From positions 13,844,001 through 13,908,000 of the forward strand of contig NC_066270.1 in the NCBI RefSeq assembly GCF_905404315.1: a stretch of DNA of 64,000 nucleotides, written 5' to 3'. The translations under genes and the position numbers were made by a program. Of this stretch, positions 11,680-22,995 are shown one piece after another. Position 1 is the stretch's first letter; each line of letters begins with the position of its first letter. The DNA comes from Leptidea sinapis. Taxonomy: Eukaryota; Arthropoda; Insecta; Lepidoptera; Pieridae. A model generated the notes under the pieces. The model did no database searches, was not told the DNA's origin, and was given only the letters and a program-made list of their open reading frames with translations.

Positions 11680-11987
11680 TTTAATGAAAATAAGGCACAA
11701 GACGAGCAGGATGTTCAGCTAATGGTAATTGATACGCCCTGCCCATTACAATGCAGTGCCGCTCAGGATTCTCGAAACCCTCAAAAATTCTGAGCGGCAC
11801 TACAACTGCGCTCGTCACCTTGAGAGAAGATGTTAAGTCTCATTTGCCCAGTAATTTCACTAGCTACGGCGACCTTCAGACCGAAACACAGTAATGCTTA
11901 CACATTACTGCTTCACGACAGAAATAGGCGCCGTTGTGGTACCCATAATCTAGCCGGCATCCTGTGCAACGGAGCCTCCCACTGGTA
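11680..11987 (-). mobile_element. SINE-alpha copy, nearly complete
   Basis: A T run at 11678 is followed by the full order of family landmarks to GGAGCCTCCCACTGG. Confidence 0.9.
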
Positions 11988-12520
11988 AAAGATTCAGATT
12001 ATAACAATCATAAGCAATCCAGCAGAAAAATGTATAAAAAACGATAGAACAGTAAAAACAAATGACCTTCTCGTAGACGTGTTCATTCATGAATTGAGTT
12101 CAAGTCCACAAACAGTACAATTCTACACAAAAGTGTTAACTGAAACAAACCTCTTAACAGGTCGCACAATTCTTTCTTTATGCAACTAATTTGCATTAAA
12201 ATTTTGCTGCTGGTATACTTCAGCTAAATTTATTCCCTATGCTTTTGGAATAGACTAAAAAATGGGTTGGACGCGATTTCTACTCAATGACGTAGAAGGC
12301 TAAGATCCATTGGTCACCATTTAGCATAGAGATAAGAAGCGTAGGTAGTGTAAATAGTAGAGTATTTTAGATGGAGTGATGTATTGGGTTTTTGTCATAC
12401 GATATGAAAACATAATATTATCTTAGGACAATGGAAAGACTTTTGCGACAGTCCTAGAATCAAGGCTATTTTTGTTAAGTATTTGAGTGCGATGATGATA
12501 ACTATAATAATCACTACATA
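11988..12520. other. No gene recognised
   Basis: AT-rich, nothing supported. Confidence 0.4.
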
Positions 12521-12860
12521 GTATAAAACAAAGTCGCTTCCCGCTGTTTGTCCCTATGATGTAATGCTTAGATCATTAAAACTACTGAATGGATTTTGAT
12601 TCGGCTTTTTATACAAAGAGATTCAAGATGAAGGTCTATATGTATAATACATGCATAATTTAGTAAAAAACACTGATAATTATAAAGGTTTCTAATATGA
12701 TGTCGTCAATAAACACACCTTATTTTTGCTAAATGCTGGCTGAACCCTACGACATAGATCAAAATAATCTCCTACAATATTGCACACCTTAATAAGGTCT
12801 ACAAAAAAGCCCGCGACAGTATATTTCTATCTCTTACGGATAACTTACAATAACCATTTT
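12521..12860 (+). repeat. Dispersed non-coding repeat
   Basis: ATAAAACAAAGTCGCTTCCC, CTGTTTGTCCCTATG and ACTGAATGGATTTTGATTCG form a common lepidopteran repeat; related copies start at 23935 and 27140. Confidence 0.55.
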
Positions 12861-13329
12861 TTATCCTTTAGTTTTAGTGAGAAATAATGGCTTAGATGAT
12901 AAAGCGATTTCAACCCTTCGCGACCGACTCTAAGCTTCATCAACTCCGTTGATTAGCGAGCGAATTACGCGCGCGAAAGAGTTCTAAGCGTATAATTTTA
13001 CGTGTAGCAAAATAACGCTTATTGTTAGGATAATTGCAGTGAATGTATCTGAAAGCTATCGAAACAAACTATGAGACCATGCATAAATTATTCATATTTA
13101 AATCATTATGAACTTCTGAGTCTTGGCAACTTACTTTACATGAAATATTTTTTTGCGATTTAATTTCTTTTTGGTAAGTTTTTTAAGCACAGATTTCCCA
13201 AATTTCGACTTTTTTTAAATAAAAAGTGATTAGACGAACGAAATTAAAGAACGAAGTAAGAAAGACATTAATTTTTATGAAATATTTTTTATTATGTAAA
13301 CATGATTCATATATTGGATGCAGCATCTT

Positions 13330-13525
13330 AAAAACTAATCTGCTATGTATATTACAGCCATTTTAAAATACTCTAATTGAAAAGAGTGGCCGTTGAGTTT
13401 CTTATATTACGTTCTCCTCACGAGCTCTACTTTTTCCGAACATCATATAGTACATTCAGTAATTATTCAAAAGCGCTTAGTTTAAGCCTAATGGAATAAA
13501 GTTTATTTGACTTTGACTTTCAAAT
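13330..13525 (+). mobile_element. LINE 3' end (GACTTTGACTTT tail family)
   Basis: Family landmarks: AAGAGTGGCCGTTGAGTTTC, CGAACATCATA-like, TTAGTTTAAGCCTAATGGAA, then TTTATTTGACTTTGACTTT. The same unit is at 59060-59310 (plus) and at 27725, 31970 and 34255 (minus). Confidence 0.65.
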
Positions 13526-14170
13526 ATCACTACGAAACACTGCTAGAAAAAGTGCTAACTCCACTTTATTTACCTCTAGAACTACAGCGCTCCCAGATAA
13601 ACTCTAAGGGTTGATAGTAATGTATTAGATTTTCATTCGTATTAAAAAGGCAACTTTCAAATAGACAATACGAATCTCAGTTTGAATAAAAATATTCTTA
13701 TAAGTTTGAAAAGTTCTTATAGAGGCCAATGCTGAAATATTTTTGAGTTTTCTTAGATATTTCATCTCATGGCAAACTCTATGATTAAATCAATAATTAT
13801 TTGGGTGACATTCAAGTTACACCGCGTGGCCTCAATTTCATTCTATTTTTCATAAAATATAAGTGCGGTAAGTTGGATAATTATTTACCTAAAGTATAAA
13901 AAATTGTGTCCAGTGTCACGACCGTGAGAAGTGTACCAAGGTAAAGACACGAAATGGATTTATCGGCTATTGTACCCTTTGTGTACCTATGACGCGACAA
14001 AAACATATAATTTGCATTCTTGTGGCATTTACCGATAAAGATTTACGTCCAATTTACAACCAATGTAGGAAATAATATCGTATTCGTAAAAAAATACTTA
14101 GATAACTTATACAGTTTTTCACGTAAATACGTCGTTGAATTAGCTAGCATATAGGGGCAATCCAAAAACC
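13526..14170. other. No gene recognised
   Basis: AT-rich, nothing supported. Confidence 0.4.
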
Positions 14171-14400
14171 GAATGATCATCATCATCAGCCGGAAGACGT
14201 CCACTGCTGGACAAAGGCCTCCTCCAAAGATATCCACGACGATCATTCCTGCGCAGCCCTCATCCAACGTATCCGGCAATCTTGACCAGATCGTCGGTCC
14301 ATCTTGTGGGGGGCCTACCAACACTGTCTTCCGCTACGTGGTCACCATTCGAGGACTTTACTGTCCCAATGGCCGTCTGTCCGAATCTATATACTACATC
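14171..14400 (-). pseudogene. RTE-type LINE 3' end
   Basis: The minus strand shows the (TGATGA) tail, CCAGCAGTGGACGTCTTCCG and GGACCGACGATCTGGTCAAG, as in the other RTE ends; about 230 bp remain and frames are broken. Confidence 0.8.
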
Positions 14401-14750
14401 TAAAATTAAATTGAATATCTAAAGCATCAAAGATTCCATTACAAAGCAAGAATAGTGACGCATCGCACGCGGTGCAGTGTAAAGTGCCGCCATTTTGGGG
14501 TAAGAGAATTTGGTATGCTGTAGAACCACTTGATAGGGCTGCAACAGTGTGGATAATAAAAACTGCACGAAAAAATATATGCTCGTTTTATAGTAATTGG
14601 TAAAACGATGTTGAAATAAAATTGTAATATGTAACCTAACCTAGACTAAAGAGTACAAGCTCTTTCACATAGGTAACTGATTAAATAACAGTTAGATTTT
14701 TTCAGACTGGTAGAATTTGGAAGGGGAGATGAAAATTAGACTATCGTATA
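14401..14750. other. No gene recognised
   Basis: AT-rich, nothing supported. Confidence 0.4.
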
Positions 14751-14756
14751 ACAATG

Positions 14757-15042
14757 TAATTTTTTTGACAATAATAGACGAGACGGAAGTTCACCTGATG
14801 GTAATTGATACGCCTTGCCCATTACAATGCAGTGCCGCTCAGGATTCTTGAAAAACCCAAAATTTCTGAGCCGCACTACAATTGCGCTCGTCACACTGAG
14901 ACATAAGATGTTTAATCTCATTTACCCAGTTATTTCTATTTCTACAGCTAGTGTGCTATGGCGCCCATTAGACCGAAACACAATAATGCTTACACATTAT
15001 CATCGGCCGGCATCCTGTGCAAAGGAGCCTTCCAATAATGTT
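14757..15042 (-). mobile_element. SINE-alpha copy
   Basis: Landmarks are in order from the T run to GGAGCCTTCCA, with a roughly 30-bp loss before GGCATCCTGTGC. Confidence 0.85.
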
Positions 15043-15655
15043 GCTTGGTAGATTAATCTATTAGGCGAAATTACCTTCAAATTCAAGTTTAATGTTATCA
15101 TTGTTTTATATTTCTTACTATGTACTGTGAGATAAATTGGAGGCTTAAAAACAACATTCTAAATATATAACTAGCAGATAAACCGAAATAGGCATAAAAT
15201 AAATTTGGTAGAAATTAGTTTTAACCAACTTCTACCACCTACTACTATTTATAGTAAAAAATAATTCAGTACTACTTATGACTTACGGTTACAGTCGAAG
15301 ATTATGTAATTATTATAATTTGAAACTCCGTAGGATTGTCAATAATGCATCTTTTATTTAATGATTCTCGGGAAGTGGTCTGTCTAAATACATAGATAGG
15401 TCTCTAGTCTTTTCCTACAGTCATATTAAAGAAGCAGGTCGAAATTCGCTTGAACATGCATTTCCTATTGCATTTTATTAGACACTGACAGTATTGATAT
15501 ATTTATTATACAATATTTTTCGTGCAAATAGACATGGAATGTTAAAAATACATTGTTTTTTACAATACTATGATTACATTTAATTAAAACTATCATTACG
15601 GGGAAGCGTACCAAGAATACTGGCAGCATTTCCTCGTTGGATAATTGGCTGACAT
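15043..15655. other. No gene recognised
   Basis: AT-rich. About 15615-15650 (TACTGGCAGCATTTCC) recurs at 42770-42800 as a short dispersed repeat. Confidence 0.4.
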
Positions 15656-15656
15656 G

Positions 15657-15912
15657 ACAACTCCTAAATTTGAAAACAAATTTTATGAACGAGGCGGGAC
15701 TCGAACCCGTGACCTCTCGCGTTCCGTGCGAGCGCTCTTCCAGTGAGCCAAACGGTTGAGTGACGTATCGTTTATAAAATCTTGTATGCTTTGTTCAACT
15801 CTCAGGTTGTGGCTTCATCTACACTCTACAGGATTTACTATACAGGTAATAAGTTAAGCTGGCGGGTTCGAGTCCCGCGTCGTTCATAAATTTTGTTTTC
15901 AAATTTATGTAA
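15657..15912 (-). mobile_element. t2 tRNA-like element with inverted ends
   Basis: On the minus strand a tRNA-like core can be folded: D arm GGCTCACTGGAAGAGC, anticodon stem CTCGC/GCGAG around loop ACGGAAC, and T arm CGGGTTCGAGTCCCG. The left and right ends repeat AAATTTGAAAACAAATTTTA and GGGACTCGAACCC in inverted order, so a second partial copy (15843-15912) faces the first. Confidence 0.75.
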
Positions 15913-16139
15913 TTTATTAAATTGTATTCAATTCTATGGCTGCTTCTAGAATGTTCAGTATAACAATCAGTTGTTTGTGTGTCGTGCTGCTAAAATGGTT
16001 GTGAATTAACTTAACATAGAGTCTTAAATAATTTAGAAGTCTAGATAGAGCCTCTTGTTGTTAGGAAACAGGTCAGGATTATTACTTTAGTGTGCACGAC
16101 AGCTACGTCTTACACTTGCGATTTGTAAGTCACATAGTT

Positions 16140-16330
16140 TTAGTTGTAAATTGATGCGAGATAAAGTCAAATGGAGTAAAAGAGTTACAGAATAGTACCC
16201 AAGAGATGGCAAAAATCGAGAAAGACAGCACACAAGGTAAGAGATGAAATAAAATTGATAGCAGGACCTAACTGAAGAAGAGTTGCCCAAAACAGACAAA
16301 AAGTGGAAATCGTTGGAGGAGGCCTTTGCC
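16140..16330 (+). pseudogene. RTE-type LINE C-terminal scrap
   Basis: The plus strand encodes fragments like KVRDEIKLIAGPN, RRVAQNRQK and LEEAFANL in shifted frames, the RTE end pattern of W(R)D(E/D)I...AGPNW...VAQNR. Truncated at both sides. Confidence 0.6.
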
Positions 16331-16365
16331 AATCTATCAATTGTTTTTTCGTACGTAATAAAACG

Positions 16366-16500
16366 GCTTTTTTTAATGAAAATAAGAAAATAATAAACAC
16401 AAATAAGAAAATGAAAAACCCAAAAATTCTGAGCGGCACTACGAATGCGCTCGTCACCTTAAGACATAAGATGTTAAGTCTCATTTGCCCAGTAATTTCA
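16366..16500 (-). mobile_element. SINE-alpha fragment
   Basis: The hairpin half and TCATTTGCCCAGTAATTTCA segment are present; the head is missing. Confidence 0.8.
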
Positions 16501-16899
16501 CTTTATTACGCTTTATTATTATTATATTGTTTTAGTGTGCGTGCGTTTCTGAACATAGAGGCTAACAGTTCACCGCTATTTTCACCGTGTTTACAGCTGT
16601 GACAGTCTATCTAGACGTACAAATTATTAAAGAATAGAGCAATTTACAATATAACATATTTGTTTTCAACTATTTTGTAAACGTCATTCAGAATTTGTTC
16701 ACAAGAGCAACCTTAACTCGCGTATCAATTAAGCCGATACGTCCTGTCATTTACGCCATTGTTGTCAACAATAACAATAGACCAATAGTGCTAGTAATAG
16801 TAGTATTGTATTTTTTTTTAATTGGGTAACTGATAATTTTATATATTTTAATAATGCAAATAGGTTATGTTTTGTAAACAGGAAACAAACTGTTTAATT

Positions 16900-17290
16900 A
16901 GTGTCCTCTATTCATATTAATTCGTAGATTTTGCGATATTTGAGCATAAATAATGGAAATGTTGGGAAAGGGCGAATTATTCTCGGCAGTGAAGAGGTTT
17001 GGAAGGCGGCTCCTTCCTTCTGCGAGCACGTTATGCTGCAGAAGGAGGTAGAGTGAGGGCAGCATGGCGGGGCAGAAGAGGGAGAGGGTGTCCAAGAAGA
17101 CCTTTCAACTCCAGCAACCGGTAGAGGACCACTGGTGGGCTCTTCCCCGAGTTACTCTAATAAGATGCCCAGCAAAGGTCCCAGAGAACCTCATGAAAAG
17201 GGAACTCAATGATCTCGAGGTGTTTTTAGTGGGTATTACCAAACTTCGCCGAATTCTAACCGAGTAGACAATAGTATTCTAAAAAAGGGC
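16900..17290. other. GC-richer block of unknown nature
   Basis: About 16960-17270 stands out from its AT-rich flanks (GGGCGAATTATTCTCGGCAG, GAAGGAGGTAGAGTGAGGGC, GGTCCCAGAGAACCTC). It has a 67-codon plus frame at 17064-17267 and a 65-codon minus frame, neither with a recognised domain. It could be a dead transposon or an exon of an unrecognised gene. Confidence 0.4.
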
Positions 17291-17456
17291 TCATAGCAGA
17301 TCAGGCAATGAAAAACTTTTTTTTTATTTTGATGTAAGGTATAAATGTATTGGAAGTAGCCATGGACATTGTTTAGTTTTGTTACATAAAATTTATTATA
17401 TTCTAAACTTTATTTGTATTATCTTTATTATTTATTTGTATTCTTGTGTATTTGTA

Positions 17457-17712
17457 CTATATCAACTATCATTATCATCATCAGCCGGAAGCTTTTAAGT
17501 CTTCCATGATCTCTGCCATGATTACGATATCGTCTGCGAATCGAATTTCAGAGATGTATTCGCCGTTGATGTTAATGCCCAGTCCGTTCCAGTCCAGAAG
17601 CTTAAAGATATCGTCCAACGCAGCGGTGAACAGCTTGGGCGATATGACATCGCCTTGTCTGGCTCCCCGCTCGGATAGGCTTCGAGATCTGATCCTGAAG
17701 ACGGACTGACAT
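17457..17712 (-). pseudogene. RTE-type reverse-transcriptase core fused to its 3' tail
   Basis: The minus strand is open through RGARQGDVISPKLFTAALDD and GEYISEIRFADDIVIMAE, the RT box with QGD..SP and the catalytic F-A-D-D box. Right after MEDLK it runs into the family's 3' tail (TCCGGCTGATGATGATAATG), skipping the roughly 1 kb that normally lies between. An internal deletion or template jump is inferred. Confidence 0.85.
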
Positions 17713-17954
17713 GGTGGTGTTTCTATACAAACACTTCAATGCTTCGATATATTATTACACCAGTCAATAAGAGAGAATGCGCCGGATTCAAGAACAAGAG
17801 ACGCTAGCATTATAACGGTGAAGTGCGTACTCTGGTTCTTAAATATTTTATTTCACGTCTAAGTCTAAATGTGCCAGCCGTCTTTGTGAACTATTTATTT
17901 GGGTAATCTGACAAAGAGGAACAATAGACTAAATAATTGTGTGTTGTTGTTAAC

Positions 17955-18190
17955 TTAAGCTTTTTTTTAATGAAAATAACATTCTGCTGATTGTAATTGA
18001 TACGCCATGCCCATGATAATTTAGTGCCGCTCAGGATTCTAGAAAAAAACCCCAAAAAATCTGAGGGGCATTATAATTGCGCTCGTTACCTATAAACTTG
18101 AGATGTTAAGTCTCATTTACCCAGTAATTTCACTAGCCCTTAAGACTGAAACACAATAATGTTTACACATTACTCTGTAATGGCAACGCT
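17955..18190 (-). mobile_element. SINE-alpha copy, degraded
   Basis: Hairpin and middle landmarks are present; the head beyond TTACACATTACT is lost and the first 30 bases of the tail are deleted. Confidence 0.75.
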
Positions 18191-18384
18191 CTCACATAGC
18201 AAAACCCGAGATAAAATATAAACAATATTTAATGAATAAAATACTACCTTTGTTATAACTCTGTAATGAGTAAGGTTTTACTGTTTGTAAAACTCTTTTG
18301 TGTTCAAAAGAGTTTTAAATATAAATTCTTACAGCTACTTTTGATTAACCTACACTATACTTAGTTAAATAATCTATAATATCT

Positions 18385-18690
18385 AATATATAAAATTCTC
18401 GTGTATGGTGTTAAACTTTGAACTCCTCCGAAACGGCTTGACCGATTCTCATGAAATTTTGAGTCCATATTGGGTAGGTTTGAGAATCTGACAACATCTA
18501 TTTTTCATCCCCCTAAATGTTAAGGGATGGTCCACTATTTTTTTTTATTTTTTTTTAAATTTGTTTGATTATGAGTCAGCATTAAAAAATACACACAACT
18601 TCAAATTTTCACCCATTTACGATCAACAATTACTTTTGTATAGCGATTTTAATATCGGCAATACAATGTTTGCTGGGTCAGCTAGCTAAT
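18385..18690 (+). repeat. GTTG-type dispersed repeat, complete-looking
   Basis: It runs from CTAATATATAAAATTCTCGT through GAACTCCTCCGAAACGGCTT to CAATGTTTGCTGGGTCAGCT. A closely similar second copy lies at 33155-33468. No ORF. Confidence 0.7.
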
Positions 18691-18699
18691 ATAATATTG

Positions 18700-18860
18700 A
18701 AATTATCACAAATTATCTTGCCCCAAACTAGGCATAGCCTGTACTATGGGTACATCACAACGATATATTTAATATAAATTACTTAAACAAAAACAAAAAT
18801 CAATATTCATCTTTATAAATGTTATGTTATGTCATTAACTAACAATTTAGTCTTGATTTT
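18700..18860 (-). mobile_element. t1 SINE, 3' part only
   Basis: Shares AAATTATCTTGCCCCAAAC, GCCTGTACTATGGG and ACGATATATTTAATA with 10165-10412; the tRNA-like head is missing. Confidence 0.6.
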
Positions 18861-19203
18861 TTATTAATTATTCAAATTATTAGGACATTATTCATTTGTT
18901 TTTTTTTTAATTGGAATTAGCGTGACAAGTAAGTTAGAAGGCTGACGCAATAAACGAAGCGCAGTGGAGATGGTTCAATTACAATGAAACTAAATTGTTT
19001 TTTTTTATAATAAAATGCAAAGGTAAAATCCGTGTGCTAAATGATTACATACAATAATAATTATGATCGGGCGTGAGAAACAATTTGAGATATCGATCGT
19101 AATATCTTATAGCCGTGTTGATATCAATAACAATCTTTAGGGTTATTTAAATGACCTTAACATTGGCAATGAAACTTAGGTACCTTGGCAATATTGTGAG
19201 CTT
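18861..19203. other. No gene recognised
   Basis: AT-rich, nothing supported. Confidence 0.4.
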
Positions 19204-19425
19204 AGATAAATTATACGTCTAGATAGAGCCTCCTACTGTTAGACAACTGATTAAAACAGGCCAGGAATATTAGTTTAGTGTGCGTGTCAAGCTACGTCTT
19301 ACACTCGCGATTCGTGTGATACTCTGTGTGCGTGAATTGCTCTAAATAGAGGTTAGTTTTAAAGTCTATTTTTTTCGACGTTTTTACAACTGTCATAGTC
19401 TATCTAGACGTATTAATGATCTATG
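19204..19425. mobile_element. MITE-2, intact reference copy
   Basis: Termini TAGATAAATTATACGTCTAG and the inverted CTAGACGTATTAATGATCTA give about 25 bp of inverted repeat; interior about 170 bp, no ORF. Used to interpret the broken copies at 5138, 16035 and 46706. Confidence 0.8.
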
Positions 19426-19539
19426 ATTGTAAGTAACGACAAAATTCAATAGTTAGTCTGTACATAAGTAAAATTGTAGTGTCTGTTTGTAATATTGAAA
19501 TAACCGTTTTTTACTGCATGTATATTAATATATATACGG

Positions 19540-19787
19540 TACATACACCAAAATAACATTTTTTACAATTTTTGTCTATCTGTCTGTTTGTTCCGGCTAA
19601 TCTCTGAAATGGCTTGACCGATTTTGACGGGACTTTTATTGTCAGATAGCTGATGTAATAAGGAGTAACTTAGGCGTACGTTTATTTGAGAAAAATAAAG
19701 TAATGTTGCTTTGTCCAAGAAACGGTCTAACTCTAAAAATAATTTATGTGGCAAAACAACGTTTGCCGGGTCTTCTAGTAATTACCT
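19540..19787 (+). repeat. GTTG-type dispersed repeat
   Basis: GTCTGTTTGTTCCGGCTAAT, TGGCTTGACCGATTTTGACG and CAAAACAACGTTTGCCGGGT mark another member of the family. Confidence 0.6.
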
Positions 19788-19954
19788 ACATAAATTGTGA
19801 ATTATGCATTTATGAACTTGGTTTTGGTGTTTGTACACATTATTGATAACCAAAATAATTTGCCGTGAATTCGTTTCTTAAATTTAATATCGTGCCAATA
19901 TTTGGGAAAAATAGGCAAAATTCTTAATACAAATGAAATAGAAGATTGGATCAT

Positions 19955-20490
19955 GTGTCATGTTCTTTTTGTCACAGACTAATCCAATAAAAATATATTC
20001 AAATAGTTTAACTCAAAATCGGATTCAAAATCATAACTGCCACACATTCAAAATAGACTGCCTCAGACCGGTGAAGAACGGGTGCAAGAAACTCAGCTGG
20101 CTCTTTTTTACAAAAAAAAAAATGGATTACAAATGTAATATAGTAAAATAAACATTTATAATTAAACTGATACTGAGGCTATCCGCTTCATTTCCAGTCT
20201 GTGGTATCATTAAGAAAATCATTTTTCAAAATCACTATAGATTCTTAACAATTCTTCTTAATTTCGTAACATAGTTGTTTTGTACATTTTCTGGGAATAT
20301 GTTGTAAAAGCATATACATCGCCCAATGAAAGACTTAACCGAATTAACCGAGTAGTAGGCATAACAATTGACTTTGGCTAGCGGGTCACCGTGCGCGCCT
20401 TTCGCGGTTGCCGACGAGGTATGGGTGAGTATTCCTGTGACTGTGAGACAGTCTTGCGCGACGCCTCTTCACCGCTGGCCGTGGATTTTT
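19955..20490 (-). pseudogene. LINE-D C-terminal fragment
   Basis: The minus strand matches 47037-47480 in order: AKSFIGRCICFYN-like, FPENVQNN-like, then the untranslated end with AGCTGAGTTTCTTGCACCCG. The 5' side continues into a GC-richer segment (20380-20490) that may belong to the same element. Confidence 0.65.
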
Positions 20491-20499
20491 GACCTACAT

Positions 20500-21110
20500 T
20501 CTACACGGACGCAATCATCTCGATCGTCTTTCTTCCTTTTATGATAGAGTTTTCAACTATATAGATATGTATTCTTTTGATATGACCGACCATTGCTCGG
20601 ATTTTTAATAATGTATAAAACTTGCACAAAAAAAAACTATTGGGACATCTGGATTCGAACCGGAGTCTTCCACTGTCCAGATAATCCAAAAATGTGTGGC
20701 GAAATTTACCTTTGTATTCTAATGTAATAACATAGAGCTACAATAGTAGCTGTTTCTCATTAACGGCCGTTTTCAATAACCTATCTATACTTAGTTTAAC
20801 TTACTAGAGATAAGGCAAATCTATCCTTTTACGCTTACTTACATTTCATTAACCTATAGACATAAAGTATTGAAATATAGCTATATTGGACATAACTATG
20901 GATAGATAAGAACTTGTCACTAACCGGTGGCAGTAATGTATCCGTAACGAGAGATACGTTATTGAAAACGGCTGTAAAACACGGATAAAACCACAATTTT
21001 TTTTATTCAAACCTAGCCAGATCGATTTATCTCCCTCGAAATCCCCTGTAAGTATACTAAATTTTATGAAAATCGTTGGAGCCGTTTCCGAGATTTAGAT
21101 TATATATTCA
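20500..21110 (-). mobile_element. Element X (tRNA-like B box), host of a nested MITE-1
   Basis: The minus strand carries CTCCGGTTCGAATCCAGATG, a B-box-like tRNA remnant, then GAATACAAAGGTAAATTTC, AACAGCTACTATTG and TTTTATCCGTGTTTTA. The same order occurs uninterrupted at 37020-37345 on the plus strand. Its far end lies next to a SINE-alpha at 21108. Confidence 0.7.
20764..20974. mobile_element. MITE-1 variant inserted in element X, with TAA target duplication
   Basis: The ends CGGCCGTTTTCAATAAC and inverted GTTATTGAAAACGGCTG are flanked by TAA at 20761-20763 and 20975-20977. The homologous site at about 37181-37192 lacks the insert, so this is an occupied/empty pair. The interior differs from other MITE-1 copies. 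Confidence 0.85.
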
Positions 21111-21385
21111 CCAGTGGGTGGCTCCTTTGCACAGGAAGCCGGCTAGATTATGGGTACCACAACGGCGCCTATTTCTGACGTGAAGCAGTTATGTGGAAGC
21201 ATTACTGTATTTCGGTCTGAAGGGCACCGTAGCTAGTGAAATTACTGGGCAAATGAGACTTAACATCGCTCAGAATTTTTGGGTTTTTCAAGAATCCTGA
21301 GCCGCACTGCATTGTTATGGGTAGGGTGTATCAATTACCATCAGCTGAACGTCCTGCTCTTCTCGTCCCATATTTTCATATATAT
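21108..21385 (+). mobile_element. SINE-alpha copy with central deletion
   Basis: Head CCAGTGGGTGGCTCC and tail CGTCCCATATTTTCATATAT are present; TTAACATC joins directly to GCTCAGAATTTTTGGG, a loss of about 35 bases. Confidence 0.9.
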
Positions 21386-21599
21386 ATATATGTATACAAG
21401 TATTGCTCGTTTTAAGATATAAGATTAGGTGACTTTAATGTTACTAAGGGTAAGGTAAGGCCTTAAGATGATTGTAACAGTATGTACTTATTATCCAATG
21501 ACGAATTAGTTTGTTCCACTACTGATTTTATGAGCTTATCACAATTAAAACAATACAATACCGAGGCGAATAGCAATAACAAATTTCTTGACCTAATAT

Positions 21600-21885
21600 T
21601 ACCAATGGGAGGCTCCTTTGCACAGGATGCCGGCTAGATTATGGTAACAAAACGGCGCATATTTCTGCCGTGAAACAGTAATTGGAAGCATTACTGTATT
21701 TCGGTCTGAAGGCTAGGTCGTAGCTAGTGAAATTACTGGGCAAATGAGACATAACATCTTACGTCTCAAGGTGACGAGCGCAGCTGTAGTGCCGTTCATA
21801 ATTTTTTGGGATTTTCAAGAATCCTGAGCGGAACTGCATTGTAATGGGCAAGGCGTATCAATAACCATCAGCTGAACGGCTGTAA
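21600..21885 (+). mobile_element. SINE-alpha copy, tail truncated
   Basis: Head and hairpin are intact; the sequence leaves the family after CATCAGCTGAACG. Confidence 0.9.
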
Positions 21886-21944
21886 TAATCATTGTGAAAT
21901 AAACCGTACTATACAGCCGCTTTCTCCCGAGGATTTGCATCATA

Positions 21945-22400
21945 CGGCACTTTTTTTTTTATGGAATAGGAGGACAAACGAGCGTACGGGTCACCTGGTG
22001 TTAAGTGATCAGCGCCGCCCACATTCTCTTGCAACACCAGAGGAATCACAAGAGCGTTGCCGGCCTTTAATGGTGGTGTACGCGCTTTTTTTGAAGGTAC
22101 CCATGTCGTATCGTCCCGGAAACACCGCACAAGGAAGCTCATTCCACAGCTTTGTAGTACGTGGAAGAAAGCTACTTGTAAAACCGCACTGTGGAGGACT
22201 GCCACACATCCAGATGATGGGGATGATATCCTAACTTGTGGCGTGTCGTGCGAAGGTGGAATTCGGCGGCAGGAATCAGGTTAAACAGCTCTTTGGAACA
22301 CTCCCCGTGATAAATGCGCAACGCCAAATGATCCAGCCGTTCATAGGGCACTGGGCCCCCACAATTCGAGCTCTCGTAAATACTGAATACAAACAGTTAA
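21945..22400 (-). pseudogene. LINE-R C-terminal reverse-transcriptase fragment
   Basis: The minus strand encodes LALRIYHGECSKELFNLIPA, RHKLGYHPHHLDVWQSSTVR, then in a shifted frame SFLPRTTKLWNELPCAVFPG and FKKSAYTTIKGRQRS. This is the typical C-terminus of a lepidopteran non-LTR element. One frameshift near 22165 breaks it. Confidence 0.85.
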
Positions 22401-22549
22401 AATATAATGACAAATCCCGGAAATCGCTATTCCCCATGGCGGATTATGATACTATTAATTTGGTGGATGGTGAAGTTTAGCAAACTAAATAACTTTGAAG
22501 AGCTTGTAAATTTATTTTATACAATTTGAAATGGTTTAATTAAGCGATA

Positions 22550-22855
22550 CGTCCCACTCAGAAATGTTTCGTCTTCAAATTGTTATGCTCCTTTGGTGAC
22601 TCGGCCCCTGATGAGATTGTTTAATGAAATACGTAAATATCACTCGAAATGAAAGTGGGATCACTACAAAAATCATTTAAACAATTGGGATTCCTTTTAC
22701 TTACGTGTAAGCCATTTAAAAAGAGCATCACCTACAATATTGTATATTTTAGTTTACTTCGTTCGTTGCTAGACTTCGGTTTTGTGGTCTGGAGCCCCCA
22801 TTATGCATGTGACATCAATCGAATTAAGAGAATCAAAAAAGTATTTTTATGGTAA
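22550..22855 (+). pseudogene. LINE reverse-transcriptase thumb fragment
   Basis: The plus frame at 22649-22855 reads KQLGFLLLTCKPFKKSITYN and SLLRSLLDFGFVVWSPHYAC, then INRIKRIKKVFL. This matches the LG(F)..R...F and (L)(E/D)(Y/F)G..VW.P pattern following the RT core in CR1/jockey-like LINEs. Both ends are truncated. Confidence 0.75.
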
Positions 22856-22860
22856 GGTAA

Positions 22861-22995
22861 GGAAAACAAAATTTATAAAAAGCGCGGGACTCGAACTCGT
22901 GACCTCTCCCGTTCCGTGCGAGCGCTCTTTCACTAAGCCAACCGTTCGAGTGACGTATCGTTAATAAATCGTGTATTTTTTGTCCTACTCTCAGG
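22861..22995 (-). mobile_element. t2 tRNA-like element
   Basis: Minus-strand core: TTGGCTTAGTGAAAGAGCGC, CTCGCACGGAACGGGAGAGG and GAGTTCGAGTCCCGCGC. The same anticodon loop ACGGAAC as at 15657 and 62035. Confidence 0.75.

Larger units (their letters stand above)
16035..16625. mobile_element. MITE-2 copy split by other insertions
   Basis: The left end AGTCTAGATAGAGCCTC (16040) and right end CAGTCTATCTAGACGTAC (to 16622) match MITE-2 termini. The interior is broken at about 16130 by RTE-like (16140-16330) and SINE-alpha (16370-16500) pieces and resumes at about 16530. Confidence 0.7.

Noticed and set aside
15665..15770. Minus-strand tRNA-like gene
   Set aside because: A dispersed repeat with the same flanks at four loci; the position before the anticodon is C rather than U.
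21935..22234. 99-codon plus frame and several overlapping frames
   Set aside because: Shadows of the minus-strand LINE-R C-terminus.
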